From Xenorhabdus doucetiae (GTDB taxonomy: Bacteria; Pseudomonadota; Gammaproteobacteria; Enterobacterales; Enterobacteriaceae), in NCBI RefSeq assembly GCF_000968195.1, contig NZ_FO704550.1, positions 682,001-746,000 of the forward strand: a stretch of DNA of 64,000 bases. The letters are read 5' to 3'. The notes under the pieces are model-generated. The model saw only the letters and a program-made list of their open reading frames with translations. It was not told where the DNA came from and made no database searches. Both the position numbers and the translations under genes were made by a program. Positions 25,662 through 33,832 of the stretch are shown here, in pieces. Every line of letters starts with the position of its first letter. Positions within the stretch are counted from its first letter, which is position 1.

Positions 25662-26831
25662 TTATTTGGTGTTTTCAACGTTTGTCTGGCGATATTGCTC
25701 AATTAACTCGATAAAGTGATCGAACAGTGACGCTGCTTCATGTGGGCCGGGGCTGGCTTCCGGATGCCCCTGAAAACTGAATGCGGGCTTGTCAGTGCGA
25801 TGAATGCCTTGCAATGAGCCATCAAAAAGAGATTTATGCGTTACGCGCAGGTTGGCGGGCAGTGAGCTTTCATCAACCGCAAAACCGTGGTTCTGTGCGG
25901 TGATCATCACAACATTGCGATCCAGATCTTTGACCGGATGGTTGCCGCCGTGATGGCCAAACTTCATTTTCACGGTTTTTGCACCACTGGCCAGCGCCAG
26001 CAACTGGTGTCCCAGACAGATACCAAATACCGGAATGTCGGTATTCAAAAAGGTTTTGATGGCTGCAATGGCATAATCGCACGGTTCCGGGTCACCTGGT
26101 CCATTGGACAGAAAAATGCCATCGGGTGCCATTTTCAGCACTTCATCTGCGGGGGTTTTTGCCGGCACAACGGTAACGCGGCAGCCGCGATCCACCAGCA
26201 TACGCAGGATGTTGCGCTTCACGCCAAAATCATAGGCCACGATATGGTAAGGCAGTTCTTGCTCCTTACGCGCTTCTGGCAGCCCATCCGCTAATGTCCA
26301 GCTTCCTTGTACCCATTGGTAAGATTGTGCTGTCGTGACTTCTTTCGCTAAATCCATGCCTTTCAGGCCAGGGAAAGCTTTTGCTTTTTCCAGCGCGATT
26401 TGGGCATCTGCGCCATTACCCGTATTACCTGCGATGATACAGCCGTTCTGTGCCCCTTTTTCTCTCAACAGGCGGGTGAGCTTGCGTGTATCGATATCTG
26501 CGATGGCAACAATATGGTGGCGTTTCAGGTAATCAGACAGGTTTTCTTCACTGCGGAAATTGCTGGTCACTAAGGGTAAATCACGAATAACTAGGCCTTG
26601 GGCTTGAATAGCGGGGGATTCTTCATCAGCGGCGTTGATGCCGACATTACCAATATGGGGATAAGTGAGAGTAACAATTTGGCGGGAATAGGAAGGGTCG
26701 GTAAGTATTTCTTGATATCCGGTCATTGAGGTATTGAAGACCACTTCTCCAACAGCCGCCCCTTCTGCACCAATGGCGCGACCGTGAAATTGGGTTCCAT
26801 CTTCCAGAACCAATATAGCTGACTTAATCAA
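25662..26831 (-). CDS. carA: Carbamoyl-phosphate synthase small (glutaminase) subunit
   Basis: CarA releases ammonia from glutamine and channels it to CarB. The 389-residue protein has the class I amidotransferase core: the nucleophile motif FGICLGHQLLALASG, the oxyanion segment LSNGPGDPEPC, and the His/Glu pair in FQGHPEASPGPH. The N-terminal half (VFNTSMTGYQEILTDPSY) is the CarA-specific domain. The C-terminal extension is a few residues longer than in E. coli. First gene of carAB, with an ARG-box operator immediately upstream. Confidence 0.99.
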   Translation of the reverse strand: MIKSAILVLEDGTQFHGRAIGAEGAAVGEVVFNTSMTGYQEILTDPSYSRQIVTLTYPHIGNVGINAADEESPAIQAQGLVIRDLPLVTSNFRSEENLSDYLKRHHIVAIADIDTRKLTRLLREKGAQNGCIIAGNTGNGADAQIALEKAKAFPGLKGMDLAKEVTTAQSYQWVQGSWTLADGLPEARKEQELPYHIVAYDFGVKRNILRMLVDRGCRVTVVPAKTPADEVLKMAPDGIFLSNGPGDPEPCDYAIAAIKTFLNTDIPVFGICLGHQLLALASGAKTVKMKFGHHGGNHPVKDLDRNVVMITAQNHGFAVDESSLPANLRVTHKSLFDGSLQGIHRTDKPAFSFQGHPEASPGPHEAASLFDHFIELIEQYRQTNVENTK

Positions 26832-26843
26832 AACGCCCTCCAG

Positions 26844-26882
26844 AATGAATAATCAGTCGCATCCAATGCATATTAATTCAGA
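26844..26882 (-). promoter_or_regulatory. Tandem ARG box (ArgR operator) of carAB
   Basis: Two 18-bp elements, 26844-26861 (TGAAT half-site perfect) and 26865-26882 (TGCAT-atta-ATTCA), start 21 bp apart, which is the standard spacing of a double ARG box. They lie 13-51 bp upstream of the carA start codon. In E. coli the downstream carAB promoter is repressed in this way by ArgR with arginine. Confidence 0.7.
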
Positions 26883-27209
26883 CTTAATCCTTAAAATCAA
26901 CGCCAATCATGATTTTTATCAAAATTTTGGCAAATTGCGCGCATTCTAATGATGAGAAGGGGGATTGTCTATAAAAAATGGCATTTTTATTGGTTTTTTT
27001 ACAACTCCCGTCCTTGTATTGAGTAAATATAGCTGAAAAATATAAAGAAAGTGGGGGTAAATAATCGATTACTGTGAGAGAAAACTTAAAAACAGAAAAA
27101 AACGCTGGTTTTTTTGTAGTTATGGAAAAAAGACAGTAAAAAAGTTAAATTTTATTGTAAAAACAGTGATTAATTTAGAGATTAAATTATAAATGAGTCT
27201 TATATCACT

Positions 27210-27242
27210 ATTACGCAATTATTTCATAAATAATTGCGTAAT
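27210..27242 (-). repeat. Perfect 15-bp inverted repeat with 3-base loop downstream of dapB
   Basis: Arms 27210-27224 and 27228-27242 are exact reverse complements around cat. It starts 26 bp after the dapB stop, so it is probably a dapB transcript terminator or stability hairpin, although no T-run directly follows on the minus strand. Confidence 0.7.
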
Positions 27243-27267
27243 TACAATATATTATAATTTATTAAAA

Positions 27268-28089
27268 TCAAATCTTATCAAGATCTAATACGTCTTTCAT
27301 ATTATAAAGTCCACTGTTTTTCCCTGTTAACCATATTGCTGCCTTAATGGCACCATTAGCGAAGGTCATGCGGCTTGAGGCCTTGTGGCTTATCTCTACA
27401 CGCTCACCAATATCTGCAAAGATCGCGGTATGCTCTCCCACGATATCACCTGCTCGTATGGTAGCAAATCCAATACTTTTCGGATCGCGTTCTCCGGTAT
27501 GGCCTTCACGGGTGTAAACCGCGCAGGTCTGGAGATCACGGCCTAGTGCACTGGCGATGGATTCTCCCATTGCCAATGCGGTTCCTGACGGCGCATCCAC
27601 TTTATGGCGATGGTGCGCTTCAATAATTTCGATATCGGTGTATTCCCCCATCACCGTGGCCGCTTTTTCCAGCAGCTTGAGTACCAGATTGACGCCGACA
27701 CTGAAATTCGCAGCAAAAACAATGGGAATATCGCGAGAGGCTTCCGCAATGGCGTGTTTACCGGCATCATCAAAACCGGTTGTGCCGATCACCATGGATT
27801 TGCGATATTGCCGACACAGGGAGAGGTAGGCTAATGTTCCTTCCGGCCGAGTAAAATCGACCAGTACATCAAAGTGTTCAATGATCTGACGCAGGTCATC
27901 ATGGATAATGACGCCGTTGTTACCTATTCCCGCCAGCTCGCCAGCATCCGTTCCGACTAATGAAGATCCGGGACGTTCTAATGCCGCACCAAGTGTAACG
28001 CCGTCTAACAACTGGACGGCCTGAATAAGATTACGTCCCATGCGCCCGCCAGCGCCCACAATAGCAACGCGAATATCTGTTTCAGCCAT
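27268..28089 (-). CDS. dapB: 4-hydroxy-tetrahydrodipicolinate reductase
   Basis: DapB is the NAD(P)H-dependent reductase of lysine and diaminopimelate synthesis. The 273-residue protein equals the E. coli length. The nucleotide-binding loop is VAIVGAGGRMGRNLIQA. The signature EIIEAHHRHKVDAPSGTAL carries the catalytic histidine and lysine. The ATG at 28089 is chosen over an in-frame start 21 bp upstream because it gives the family N-terminus (MAETDIRVAIVGAG) and follows GAGAGGG. In E. coli rihC lies between dapB and ispH; here that interval is filled with other genes. Confidence 0.98.
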   Translation of the reverse strand: MAETDIRVAIVGAGGRMGRNLIQAVQLLDGVTLGAALERPGSSLVGTDAGELAGIGNNGVIIHDDLRQIIEHFDVLVDFTRPEGTLAYLSLCRQYRKSMVIGTTGFDDAGKHAIAEASRDIPIVFAANFSVGVNLVLKLLEKAATVMGEYTDIEIIEAHHRHKVDAPSGTALAMGESIASALGRDLQTCAVYTREGHTGERDPKSIGFATIRAGDIVGEHTAIFADIGERVEISHKASSRMTFANGAIKAAIWLTGKNSGLYNMKDVLDLDKI

Positions 28090-28270
28090 AAGGCCCTCTC
28101 TGTAAATCATTTTTCATTGAGTAATAAAGGCAGTTCTTTAAGGAAACTGTTTTAAGAAAACTGTTTTAAGGAAACCGCGTTCTACAGCTTAACTGGCGAG
28201 GCATGGCTGCACCAGACTTATAGCCTGACAATAAGAAAAACAGGAATCAGGCCGAAAGTTATAAAGAAAA

Positions 28271-29203
28271 CTAAACTTGATCTGAGGTGGCTTCTTTACG
28301 CAGGCATTGGGCCAGAAACTCGATGAATACACTCAGTTTTGGCGGTAAATGCCGTGTTGGGGGGTAGAGTATCCATAACTCGCCAGTATAATTGGTCTTA
28401 AAGTTCCAATCAGGCAGCACTTGAACCAGCCGTCCCTGCTGTAAAGCGGATTTAGCCGTAAAGTAAGGTAAACTGCCAATACCGATATGTTGTAGTACCG
28501 CATCAAGCCTGACTCCCGTATGGTTGGCAGCATAACGACCATGAATATTGACGGTGGCAATTTTGTTGCCCTGACTAAATTTCCAGCGTGAATCACCGGG
28601 CTCTTCTCCAAGGTAGATGCAGCTATGATTTTTTAGGTCGTGTGGGTGCTGCGGCGTGCCATGTTGTGCAAGGTATGCCGGGGTTGCACATAACATATGC
28701 CAAATATTCAATAAACGTCGTCCCATAAGCCCTGGAGGGGGTTGATCGGTAATTCGGATGGCGAGATCAATCTGATCGTCTATCAAATCGACATATCGAT
28801 CATCAAGCCGTAATTTCACATCGACTTTGGGATATTGGGCAAGAAAAGCCGGTATATGAGGGTGAACGACAAAATGCCCGACCGCTTTAGGCACACTGAC
28901 CCGTATAATTCCTTGCGGCTCAGGGTTGAAAGCCCCTGATACAGTCATCACTTCCTGAGCTGCATTGACCATCTCCAGACAGCGCTCGTAAACTGCTTGA
29001 CCACTGTCACTCAAGCGTAGCTTACGTGTTGTTCTCTGTAACAGGCGGGTGCCAAGTGCTGTTTCCAGTCTGGCTACAGAGCGACTAATGGCAGAAGGCG
29101 TAGCAGCAAGCTGGCGGGCGGTTTCAGAGAAACTACCCGTTTCAACCACTTTCACAAAAATAGCCATCTCCCGCATTAAGTTTATCGTGTTATTTGTGCT
29201 CAT
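28271..29203 (-). CDS. LysR-family transcriptional regulator
   Basis: This 310-residue regulator has an N-terminal winged helix-turn-helix (about residues 8-67: FVKVVETGSFSETARQLAAT, then PSAISRSVARLETALGTRLL). The effector-binding domain (PQGIIRVSVPKAVGHFVVHP onward) is of the DmlR/CrgA subgroup. It is divergent from the AlaX-like gene, with about 90 bp between the start codons. LysR regulators often control the adjacent divergent gene, so control of that gene is a reasonable inference. The effector is unknown and no symbol is assigned. Confidence 0.9.
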   Translation of the reverse strand: MSTNNTINLMREMAIFVKVVETGSFSETARQLAATPSAISRSVARLETALGTRLLQRTTRKLRLSDSGQAVYERCLEMVNAAQEVMTVSGAFNPEPQGIIRVSVPKAVGHFVVHPHIPAFLAQYPKVDVKLRLDDRYVDLIDDQIDLAIRITDQPPPGLMGRRLLNIWHMLCATPAYLAQHGTPQHPHDLKNHSCIYLGEEPGDSRWKFSQGNKIATVNIHGRYAANHTGVRLDAVLQHIGIGSLPYFTAKSALQQGRLVQVLPDWNFKTNYTGELWILYPPTRHLPPKLSVFIEFLAQCLRKEATSDQV

Positions 29204-29297
29204 AAGTCAAAAGTTATTTGATTTTTTGATGGATTATCACAATTGAATCCATTTAATACAATTAAGGAGAAATTTGCTAATACCAGGGAATATTAAT

Positions 29298-29939
29298 ATG
29301 TCTGAACGCCTTTATTTATCCAGCTCTAGCCTGACAGGGGAAGTTGAAATTCTGGATTGTTCCCTCTGTGATGATGGACGTTATGCAATCCAATTAAAAG
29401 CCACGCCATTTCATCCGCAAGGAGGAGGCCAACCCAGTGATACCGGCTGGCTTAATGATGTGGAGGTCACTCATGTCACGTTAGACAATAATAGAATAAT
29501 CCATTACACCACACACCCAGTAACAACAGGCATTGCCTTGGCTCGCGTTGATGAGAAACGCCGCCAATTACATTCACGATTGCATTCTGCGGGGCATCTT
29601 ATCGGTCACATTGTCGAGCTTCTGGGTTGGCATCCCATCAGGGCACACCACTGGCCCGGAGAAAGTCGTGTCATCTTTAAGTCAGGGTCTTGTGCACAAG
29701 CCTTTTCAATCGAAGATCTCCAGAAAAAATGTGACCAATGTATTGATGAAAACTTACCTTGCCAAATCACTATGCGCGATGATGGGTTTAGGCAAGTTAG
29801 TTTTGGCGAATTTACCCCTTATCCTTGTGGTGGAACACACGTGGCGTCATTAAGGCAAATCCACGGGCTGCGGATACAGGCGATACAGGAAAAGAAAGGT
29901 CAGTTATCAGTGAAATATGATGTAGTATTTCCGGCGTAA
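29298..29939 (+). CDS. AlaX-like alanyl-tRNA editing protein
   Basis: This free-standing editing domain is related to that of alanyl-tRNA synthetase and would hydrolyse mischarged Ser- or Gly-tRNA(Ala). The protein of 213 residues contains the family motifs PFHPQGGGQPSDTGW, the zinc-site HSAGHLIGH and CGGTH near the C-terminus, so the metal site is intact. The ATG at 29298 gives the start MSERLYL. A TTG at 29274 directly after AAGGAG is the alternative and would add eight residues. It stands alone, divergent from the LysR gene. The exact tRNA specificity (Ala versus others) cannot be read from the sequence. Confidence 0.85.
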   Translation: MSERLYLSSSSLTGEVEILDCSLCDDGRYAIQLKATPFHPQGGGQPSDTGWLNDVEVTHVTLDNNRIIHYTTHPVTTGIALARVDEKRRQLHSRLHSAGHLIGHIVELLGWHPIRAHHWPGESRVIFKSGSCAQAFSIEDLQKKCDQCIDENLPCQITMRDDGFRQVSFGEFTPYPCGGTHVASLRQIHGLRIQAIQEKKGQLSVKYDVVFPA

Positions 29940-30223
29940 TGTGATTATGATGATAAATCATTTTCCTATTTCAGCCAATCTTAGTTGAAATTAATATGTT
30001 AAATGCAAATGACATTTAACAATTGTATTTCATTTACTTATTCTTCGCGTTGCGAAGAATAAGTAAATCTCATAATTTAAGTGTATTGCTATTATGGAAA
30101 TTTATTTACTTGGATTTATATGATAAATAAATTTGTGTTTTATTTATTAAATGAACATAAAATAATTATTTATTATAATGTTGAGGAAACTCATAAAATA
30201 ATAAAATATGAGGTAGAGAGATA
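29940..30223. other. AT-rich region before the tandem GNAT-like genes
   Basis: No gene seen. It contains a long hairpin (30032-30068), then very AT-rich sequence likely to hold the promoter of the first paralogue. Confidence 0.5.
30032..30068. repeat. Perfect 17-bp inverted repeat with 3-base loop
   Basis: Arms 30032-30048 and 30052-30068 are exact reverse complements around gtt. It lies 92 bp after the AlaX-like gene and may terminate its transcript, but lacks a T-run. It resembles in design, not in sequence, the hairpin at 27210-27242. Confidence 0.65.
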
Positions 30224-30871
30224 ATGTTTAGATCAAAATCTTTTAATAATATTAATCAGCCTTCAGTTTTTGGTCATTTAACCCATGCTAAATCTGCTTC
30301 GGATATCAATAAAACAGTCTTTGATGCCAGAACGTTTATAACAATCAGGCGGGTTGGCGTAGAGGAAATATACGGCATCACTCAAAGGATCATTAATAAT
30401 AGCCAGGGATGGGAATATAATAATTCTTCGAATTTTCCTGATGATGAACAAAAGAAATGGAATGGCAGGCATAATTATGCCTGTGACATGCTTTTGAATA
30501 TAGGTCGTTGCATGAAGCATTATGCCGACATAAGAAAAATAGTGTTTTTTGTTGCTTATTTTCAGGGGGTTCCTGTAGGCGTTTTATGGTTTGACCCTAA
30601 CTATGAATGTGAGATACCTGAAGTCGATTATTTGGCAACCCATTGTGGTATTCGAAATTGCGGTGTTTTACTTATGGAGTATGCGGTAAACGAATCACGG
30701 CAATTAGGAAGGGGCGGTCAGTTAAAACTTACTCCGTTAGACAATGCCATACCAGCCTATCTTAAGATGGGATTTACTGAATTAAGCGGCAGCACGCATT
30801 TGTATCTAAATCCTGCTGAAAATAATAAATGGGATTGTCGCAATCCTAATCATTTTCGATATAAAAACTAA
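30224..30871 (+). CDS. GNAT-like acetyltransferase paralogue 1 with conserved leader
   Basis: This is a 215-residue protein. Residues 1-30 (MFRSKSFNNINQPSV...HAKSASDINKT) form a polar leader nearly identical to that of the next gene. From about residue 35 the pattern suits a GNAT fold: VFFVAYFQGVPVGVLWF (central strands), YLATHCGIRNCGVLLMEYAV at the acetyl-CoA loop, and PLDNAIPAYLKMGFTELSG near the end. The acetyl-CoA loop is unusual (GIRNCG in place of the common RxxGxG). The leader could be a secretion signal, which is speculation. GAGGTAGAGAG precedes the ATG. Low GC relative to the backbone suggests acquisition. Substrate unknown. Confidence 0.75.
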   Translation: MFRSKSFNNINQPSVFGHLTHAKSASDINKTVFDARTFITIRRVGVEEIYGITQRIINNSQGWEYNNSSNFPDDEQKKWNGRHNYACDMLLNIGRCMKHYADIRKIVFFVAYFQGVPVGVLWFDPNYECEIPEVDYLATHCGIRNCGVLLMEYAVNESRQLGRGGQLKLTPLDNAIPAYLKMGFTELSGSTHLYLNPAENNKWDCRNPNHFRYKN

Positions 30872-30953
30872 GCTAATGTGATAAAAAATGACCTTTATAT
30901 TAATATGGGATTGAGAAAACCCATAAAATAATCAAATGTGAGGTAGAAAGATA

Positions 30954-31622
30954 ATGTTCAGATCAAAATCTTTTAATAATATTAATCAGCCTTCAGTTTC
31001 GAGTTCTTTACCCCATGCTAAATCTGCTTCGGATATCGATAAAACACTCCTTGAGGCCAGAACGGTTATAACAATCAAGAAAGTGAGTGCAGAGGAAGCA
31101 TTGCATCTGACCGATATAATAGTGATTAATAGTCGGGGATGGAGATATGATAATTCTTTAGGGTCGCCTGATGATGAACAAACAAAATGGAATGAAAGGT
31201 ATGATGGCGCACATAACATTCTTTGTTGTATGGACAGTTATATAAGATATATTGACAAAAAAAATTTATTGTTTTTTGTCGCTTATTTCAGAGGTGTCCC
31301 TGTCGGTGCTTTACAGTTTACCTATAAAGATGAACCTGATAAAAATAAACCTGCTGATGCACCAAAAATCAACTACCTGGCAACCCATTGTGGTATTCGA
31401 AATTGTGGCGCTTTACTTGTGGAGTATGCGGTAAACGAATCACTGCAATTAGGAATGGATGGTAAGTTAAGACTTGCTCCACTAGACAATTCATCAATAC
31501 CGGTATCTCTCAAAATGGGTTTTACTCAATTAGAGGGTGGCAAGTATTTGTATCTAAACCCTGCTGAAAGTAATAAATGGGATTGTAGTAACCCTAATCG
31601 TTATCGATACAGGGGTTGTTAA
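30954..31622 (+). CDS. GNAT-like acetyltransferase paralogue 2 with conserved leader
   Basis: This 222-residue paralogue of the preceding gene arose by tandem duplication: about 45 bases of the leader region, including the ribosome binding site (GTGAGGTAGAAAG), are also duplicated. The first 15 residues are identical, and the C-terminal part shares YLATHCGIRNCG, EYAVNES, KMGFT and YLNPAE.NKWDC. The middle (about residues 40-125) has diverged strongly and carries an insertion (DEPDKNKPADAPK). This mosaic pattern suggests gene conversion at the ends or diversifying selection in the centre. Function unknown, presumably an acetyltransferase. The ispH gene is convergent downstream. Confidence 0.75.
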   Translation: MFRSKSFNNINQPSVSSSLPHAKSASDIDKTLLEARTVITIKKVSAEEALHLTDIIVINSRGWRYDNSLGSPDDEQTKWNERYDGAHNILCCMDSYIRYIDKKNLLFFVAYFRGVPVGALQFTYKDEPDKNKPADAPKINYLATHCGIRNCGALLVEYAVNESLQLGMDGKLRLAPLDNSSIPVSLKMGFTQLEGGKYLYLNPAESNKWDCSNPNRYRYRGC

Positions 31623-31652
31623 TGTCATGTTACGAAAACATTTTTTGATTGG

Positions 31653-31728
31653 ACACTCAAGGTATTGCAATAGACTCGGCTTTTTATCGTGATCGCATCA
31701 AAGTTAAGAAAAAGCCGAGTTTGAGTGT
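31653..31728 (-). terminator. Extended interrupted inverted repeat, probable ispH terminator
   Basis: The inner 12-bp arms (31674-31685 and 31709-31720) contain ctcggcttttt/aaaaagccgag. A second pair (acactcaa 31653-31660, ttgagtgt 31721-31728) closes outside it with a 13-base bulge on one side. The inner stem gives runs of T after GC pairs on both strands, so it can end ispH and perhaps the upstream GNAT transcript. Confidence 0.6.
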
Positions 31729-31755
31729 ATATGACCCTAAAATAGCGCTTTTAAG

Positions 31756-32709
31756 CTAATTAACCTCTTTCACCTCAAGGCGTAACTCTTTTGGTACTTC
31801 GAAAACAATATTTTCTTCCCGGCCATGCAGTTCGTCTACCGTTTCTGCACCGAACGTTTTCAGGCGTTCAATAACCTGTTGTACCAAAATATCAGGGGCA
31901 GATGCACCCGCCGTGACACCCACTGCGCTTACTCCTGTGATCCACGCTTCTTGGATATCCTCAGCAGAATCAATTAAATAAGCCGGTTTCCCCACACGTT
32001 GTGCCAGTTCGGCCAGGCGATTAGAGTTTGAGGAGTTTTTCGAGCCGACAACCAAAACAACATCAGCCCCCAATGCCAAATCACGTACCGCTTCCTGCCG
32101 GTTAGTGGTGGCATAACAGATATCATCTTTGCGTGGGCCGACAATATGGGGGAATCTTGCATTAAGCGCATCAATCACTTCTGAAGTGTCATCAACAGAG
32201 AGTGTCGTTTGGGTCATAAAGCAGAGGTTATTCTCATCCTTGACTTGCAGTTTCCACACATCTGCCGGCGATTCCACCAGATACATGCCACCTTGAGGAT
32301 TATTGTATTGCCCCATAGTGCCTTCCACTTCGGGGTGACCGGCGTGACCAATCAGGATGGCTTCTTTGCCTTTGCGACTCGCCCTTGCCACTTCCATATG
32401 CACTTTGGTAACCAGCGGGCAGGTTGCATCAAACAGCATGGTTAAATCACGGGAGCGGGCTTCTGCACGAATGGCTTGGGAAACACCATGTGCAGAGAAG
32501 ATCAAAATGGCGCCATCAGGCACTTCTGCAATTTCTTCGATGAAAATAGCGCCGCGTTTTCTGAGGTTGTCAACCACATAACGGTTATGGACGACTTCAT
32601 GACGAACATAAATTGGCGCACCGTACAATTCCAGTGCGCGTTCTACGATGCTGATAGCACGATCAACACCGGCACAGAAACCACGCGGGTTAGCCAGCAG
32701 TATTTGCAT
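31756..32709 (-). CDS. ispH: 4-hydroxy-3-methylbut-2-enyl diphosphate reductase
   Basis: IspH is the last enzyme of the MEP isoprenoid pathway and yields IPP and DMAPP. It is a 317-residue iron-sulfur protein. The three cluster cysteines are in PRGFCAGVDRA, DATCPLVTKVH and DDICYATTNRQ. AHGVSQ and GHAGHPEVEGT carry substrate-binding histidines. The ATG at 32709 follows GGAGGAAACC and gives the family start MQILLANPRGFCAG; upstream in-frame codons lie inside fkpB. The gene overlaps the fkpB end by 20 bp. Last gene of ribF-ileS-lspA-fkpB-ispH. Confidence 0.98.
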   Translation of the reverse strand: MQILLANPRGFCAGVDRAISIVERALELYGAPIYVRHEVVHNRYVVDNLRKRGAIFIEEIAEVPDGAILIFSAHGVSQAIRAEARSRDLTMLFDATCPLVTKVHMEVARASRKGKEAILIGHAGHPEVEGTMGQYNNPQGGMYLVESPADVWKLQVKDENNLCFMTQTTLSVDDTSEVIDALNARFPHIVGPRKDDICYATTNRQEAVRDLALGADVVLVVGSKNSSNSNRLAELAQRVGKPAYLIDSAEDIQEAWITGVSAVGVTAGASAPDILVQQVIERLKTFGAETVDELHGREENIVFEVPKELRLEVKEVN

Positions 32710-33160
32710 GGGTTTCCTCCAACTGAGGGTCAATTTCCAACACTTCAATCTCAAAAGTGATGTTTTGTTCAGCCAGCGGATGGTTAAAATCAACGGTAAT
32801 GGAGCCTTCCGCCACTTCTTTGACAAACCCCGGCATTTCACTGCCATTTATGGCGGTAAATAACATGATGGTTCCCTCTTCTGGGATACCGGCATCGGAA
32901 AAATCACGGGGCGTGAAATATTGGACTAAATCAGGGTTGTATTTGCCAAAAATGGTTTCTCCGGCCAGCGTAAACTGATGTTTATCATTGACTTTCAAAC
33001 CAAGAAGCTGTTCTTCCAGCGGGGCAGAGAGACTACCATCACCGAGGCGGAATAATGCGGGTTTGCCCTGACTGTATGTCGAGTCTGCCGTAGAGCCATC
33101 ATCCAGCTTTAATGTGAAATGTAATAAAACTGCACTGTGCGCTTGCACCTGCATTGACAT
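32690..33160 (-). CDS. fkpB: FKBP-type peptidyl-prolyl isomerase FkpB (SlpA)
   Basis: This is a SlyD-like FKBP prolyl isomerase and chaperone of 156 residues. The core contains VLLHFTLKLDDGSTADSTYS, PALFRLGDGSLSAPLEEQLLGL and the inserted-flap region with AITVDFNHPLAEQ-like text (GSITVDFNHPLAEQNITFEI). It is a few residues longer at the C-terminus than E. coli FkpB. The ATG at 33160 (MSMQVQAHS) is preferred; a TTG three codons upstream is possible. It lies in the conserved lspA-fkpB-ispH order. Confidence 0.95.
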   Translation of the reverse strand: MSMQVQAHSAVLLHFTLKLDDGSTADSTYSQGKPALFRLGDGSLSAPLEEQLLGLKVNDKHQFTLAGETIFGKYNPDLVQYFTPRDFSDAGIPEEGTIMLFTAINGSEMPGFVKEVAEGSITVDFNHPLAEQNITFEIEVLEIDPQLEETHANTAG

Positions 33161-33319
33161 GTTGCTCAAACCTTTTACTTAAAAATGATTGCAAGTATAC
33201 CGCTATCGGGTATCGATGAAATTACCCGCGCCTTAACAAGATAAGGCGCGGGTTTATTATCATTTTTTCAATGACTGTGTTTTCAATAAATAAGTTTTCA
33301 ATGACTATGTTTTCAAGGA

Positions 33320-33832
33320 CTAAGCTTTCGGGGCGACTTTTTTATCCTTGTCATCCGGGCTGATAAAGCTCTCGATGATAATGAGCGCAGCCCCGATGCA
33401 AATTGCAGAATCTGCAATATTAAAGGTAGGCCAATGCCACTCTCCGACATAAAAGTCGATGAAATCGACAACAAAGCCATGCACCAGCCTATCGAACAAA
33501 TTTCCCAATGCCCCACCAATCACTAAGGCGTAGGCAATATTGCTCAACTTTTGCCTGGCACTGGAACGATACATCATGACCAGCAGTACCACCGTAATGG
33601 CAACCGCCACCAATGCAAAGAACCAACGTTGCCAGCCGCCTTTATCAGCCAGAAAACTGAAAGCTGCCCCTAAATTCTGAGCATAAGTCAGGTTGAAATA
33701 GGGTATTAATGGGATCGATTCATACAGCGTGAAATGCTGCAACACTAAGTGTTTGCTGCCCAAATCCAATATTAATACCACAACAACCAGCCAAAGCCAG
33801 CGAAGTCCGGTGGAACAAATGGGTTTACTCAT
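33320..33832 (-). CDS. lspA: Lipoprotein signal peptidase (signal peptidase II)
   Basis: LspA cleaves prolipoprotein signal peptides in the inner membrane. The protein has 170 residues with four transmembrane helices. The conserved blocks are FNLTYAQNLGAAFSF and GGALGNLFDRL, then VVDFIDFY and FNIADSAI; the last two carry the catalytic aspartate pair. The C-terminus is a charged tail (SPDDKDKKVAPKA). Its start codon shares one base with the ileS stop codon (TGATG), so the two are translationally coupled as in E. coli. Confidence 0.97.
   Translation of the reverse strand: MSKPICSTGLRWLWLVVVVLILDLGSKHLVLQHFTLYESIPLIPYFNLTYAQNLGAAFSFLADKGGWQRWFFALVAVAITVVLLVMMYRSSARQKLSNIAYALVIGGALGNLFDRLVHGFVVDFIDFYVGEWHWPTFNIADSAICIGAALIIIESFISPDDKDKKVAPKA

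Larger units (their letters stand above)
26832..27267. other. Regulatory region between dapB and carA
   Basis: 436 bp without a gene, very AT-rich. It contains the carA operator (26844-26882) and, near dapB, a perfect hairpin (27210-27242). The rest presumably holds a second upstream carAB promoter. Confidence 0.6.

Noticed and set aside
31650..31760. Small gene downstream of the second GNAT paralogue (36-codon frame, TTG start)
   Set aside because: It has no ribosome binding site and coincides with the nested inverted repeat acting as a terminator for ispH.
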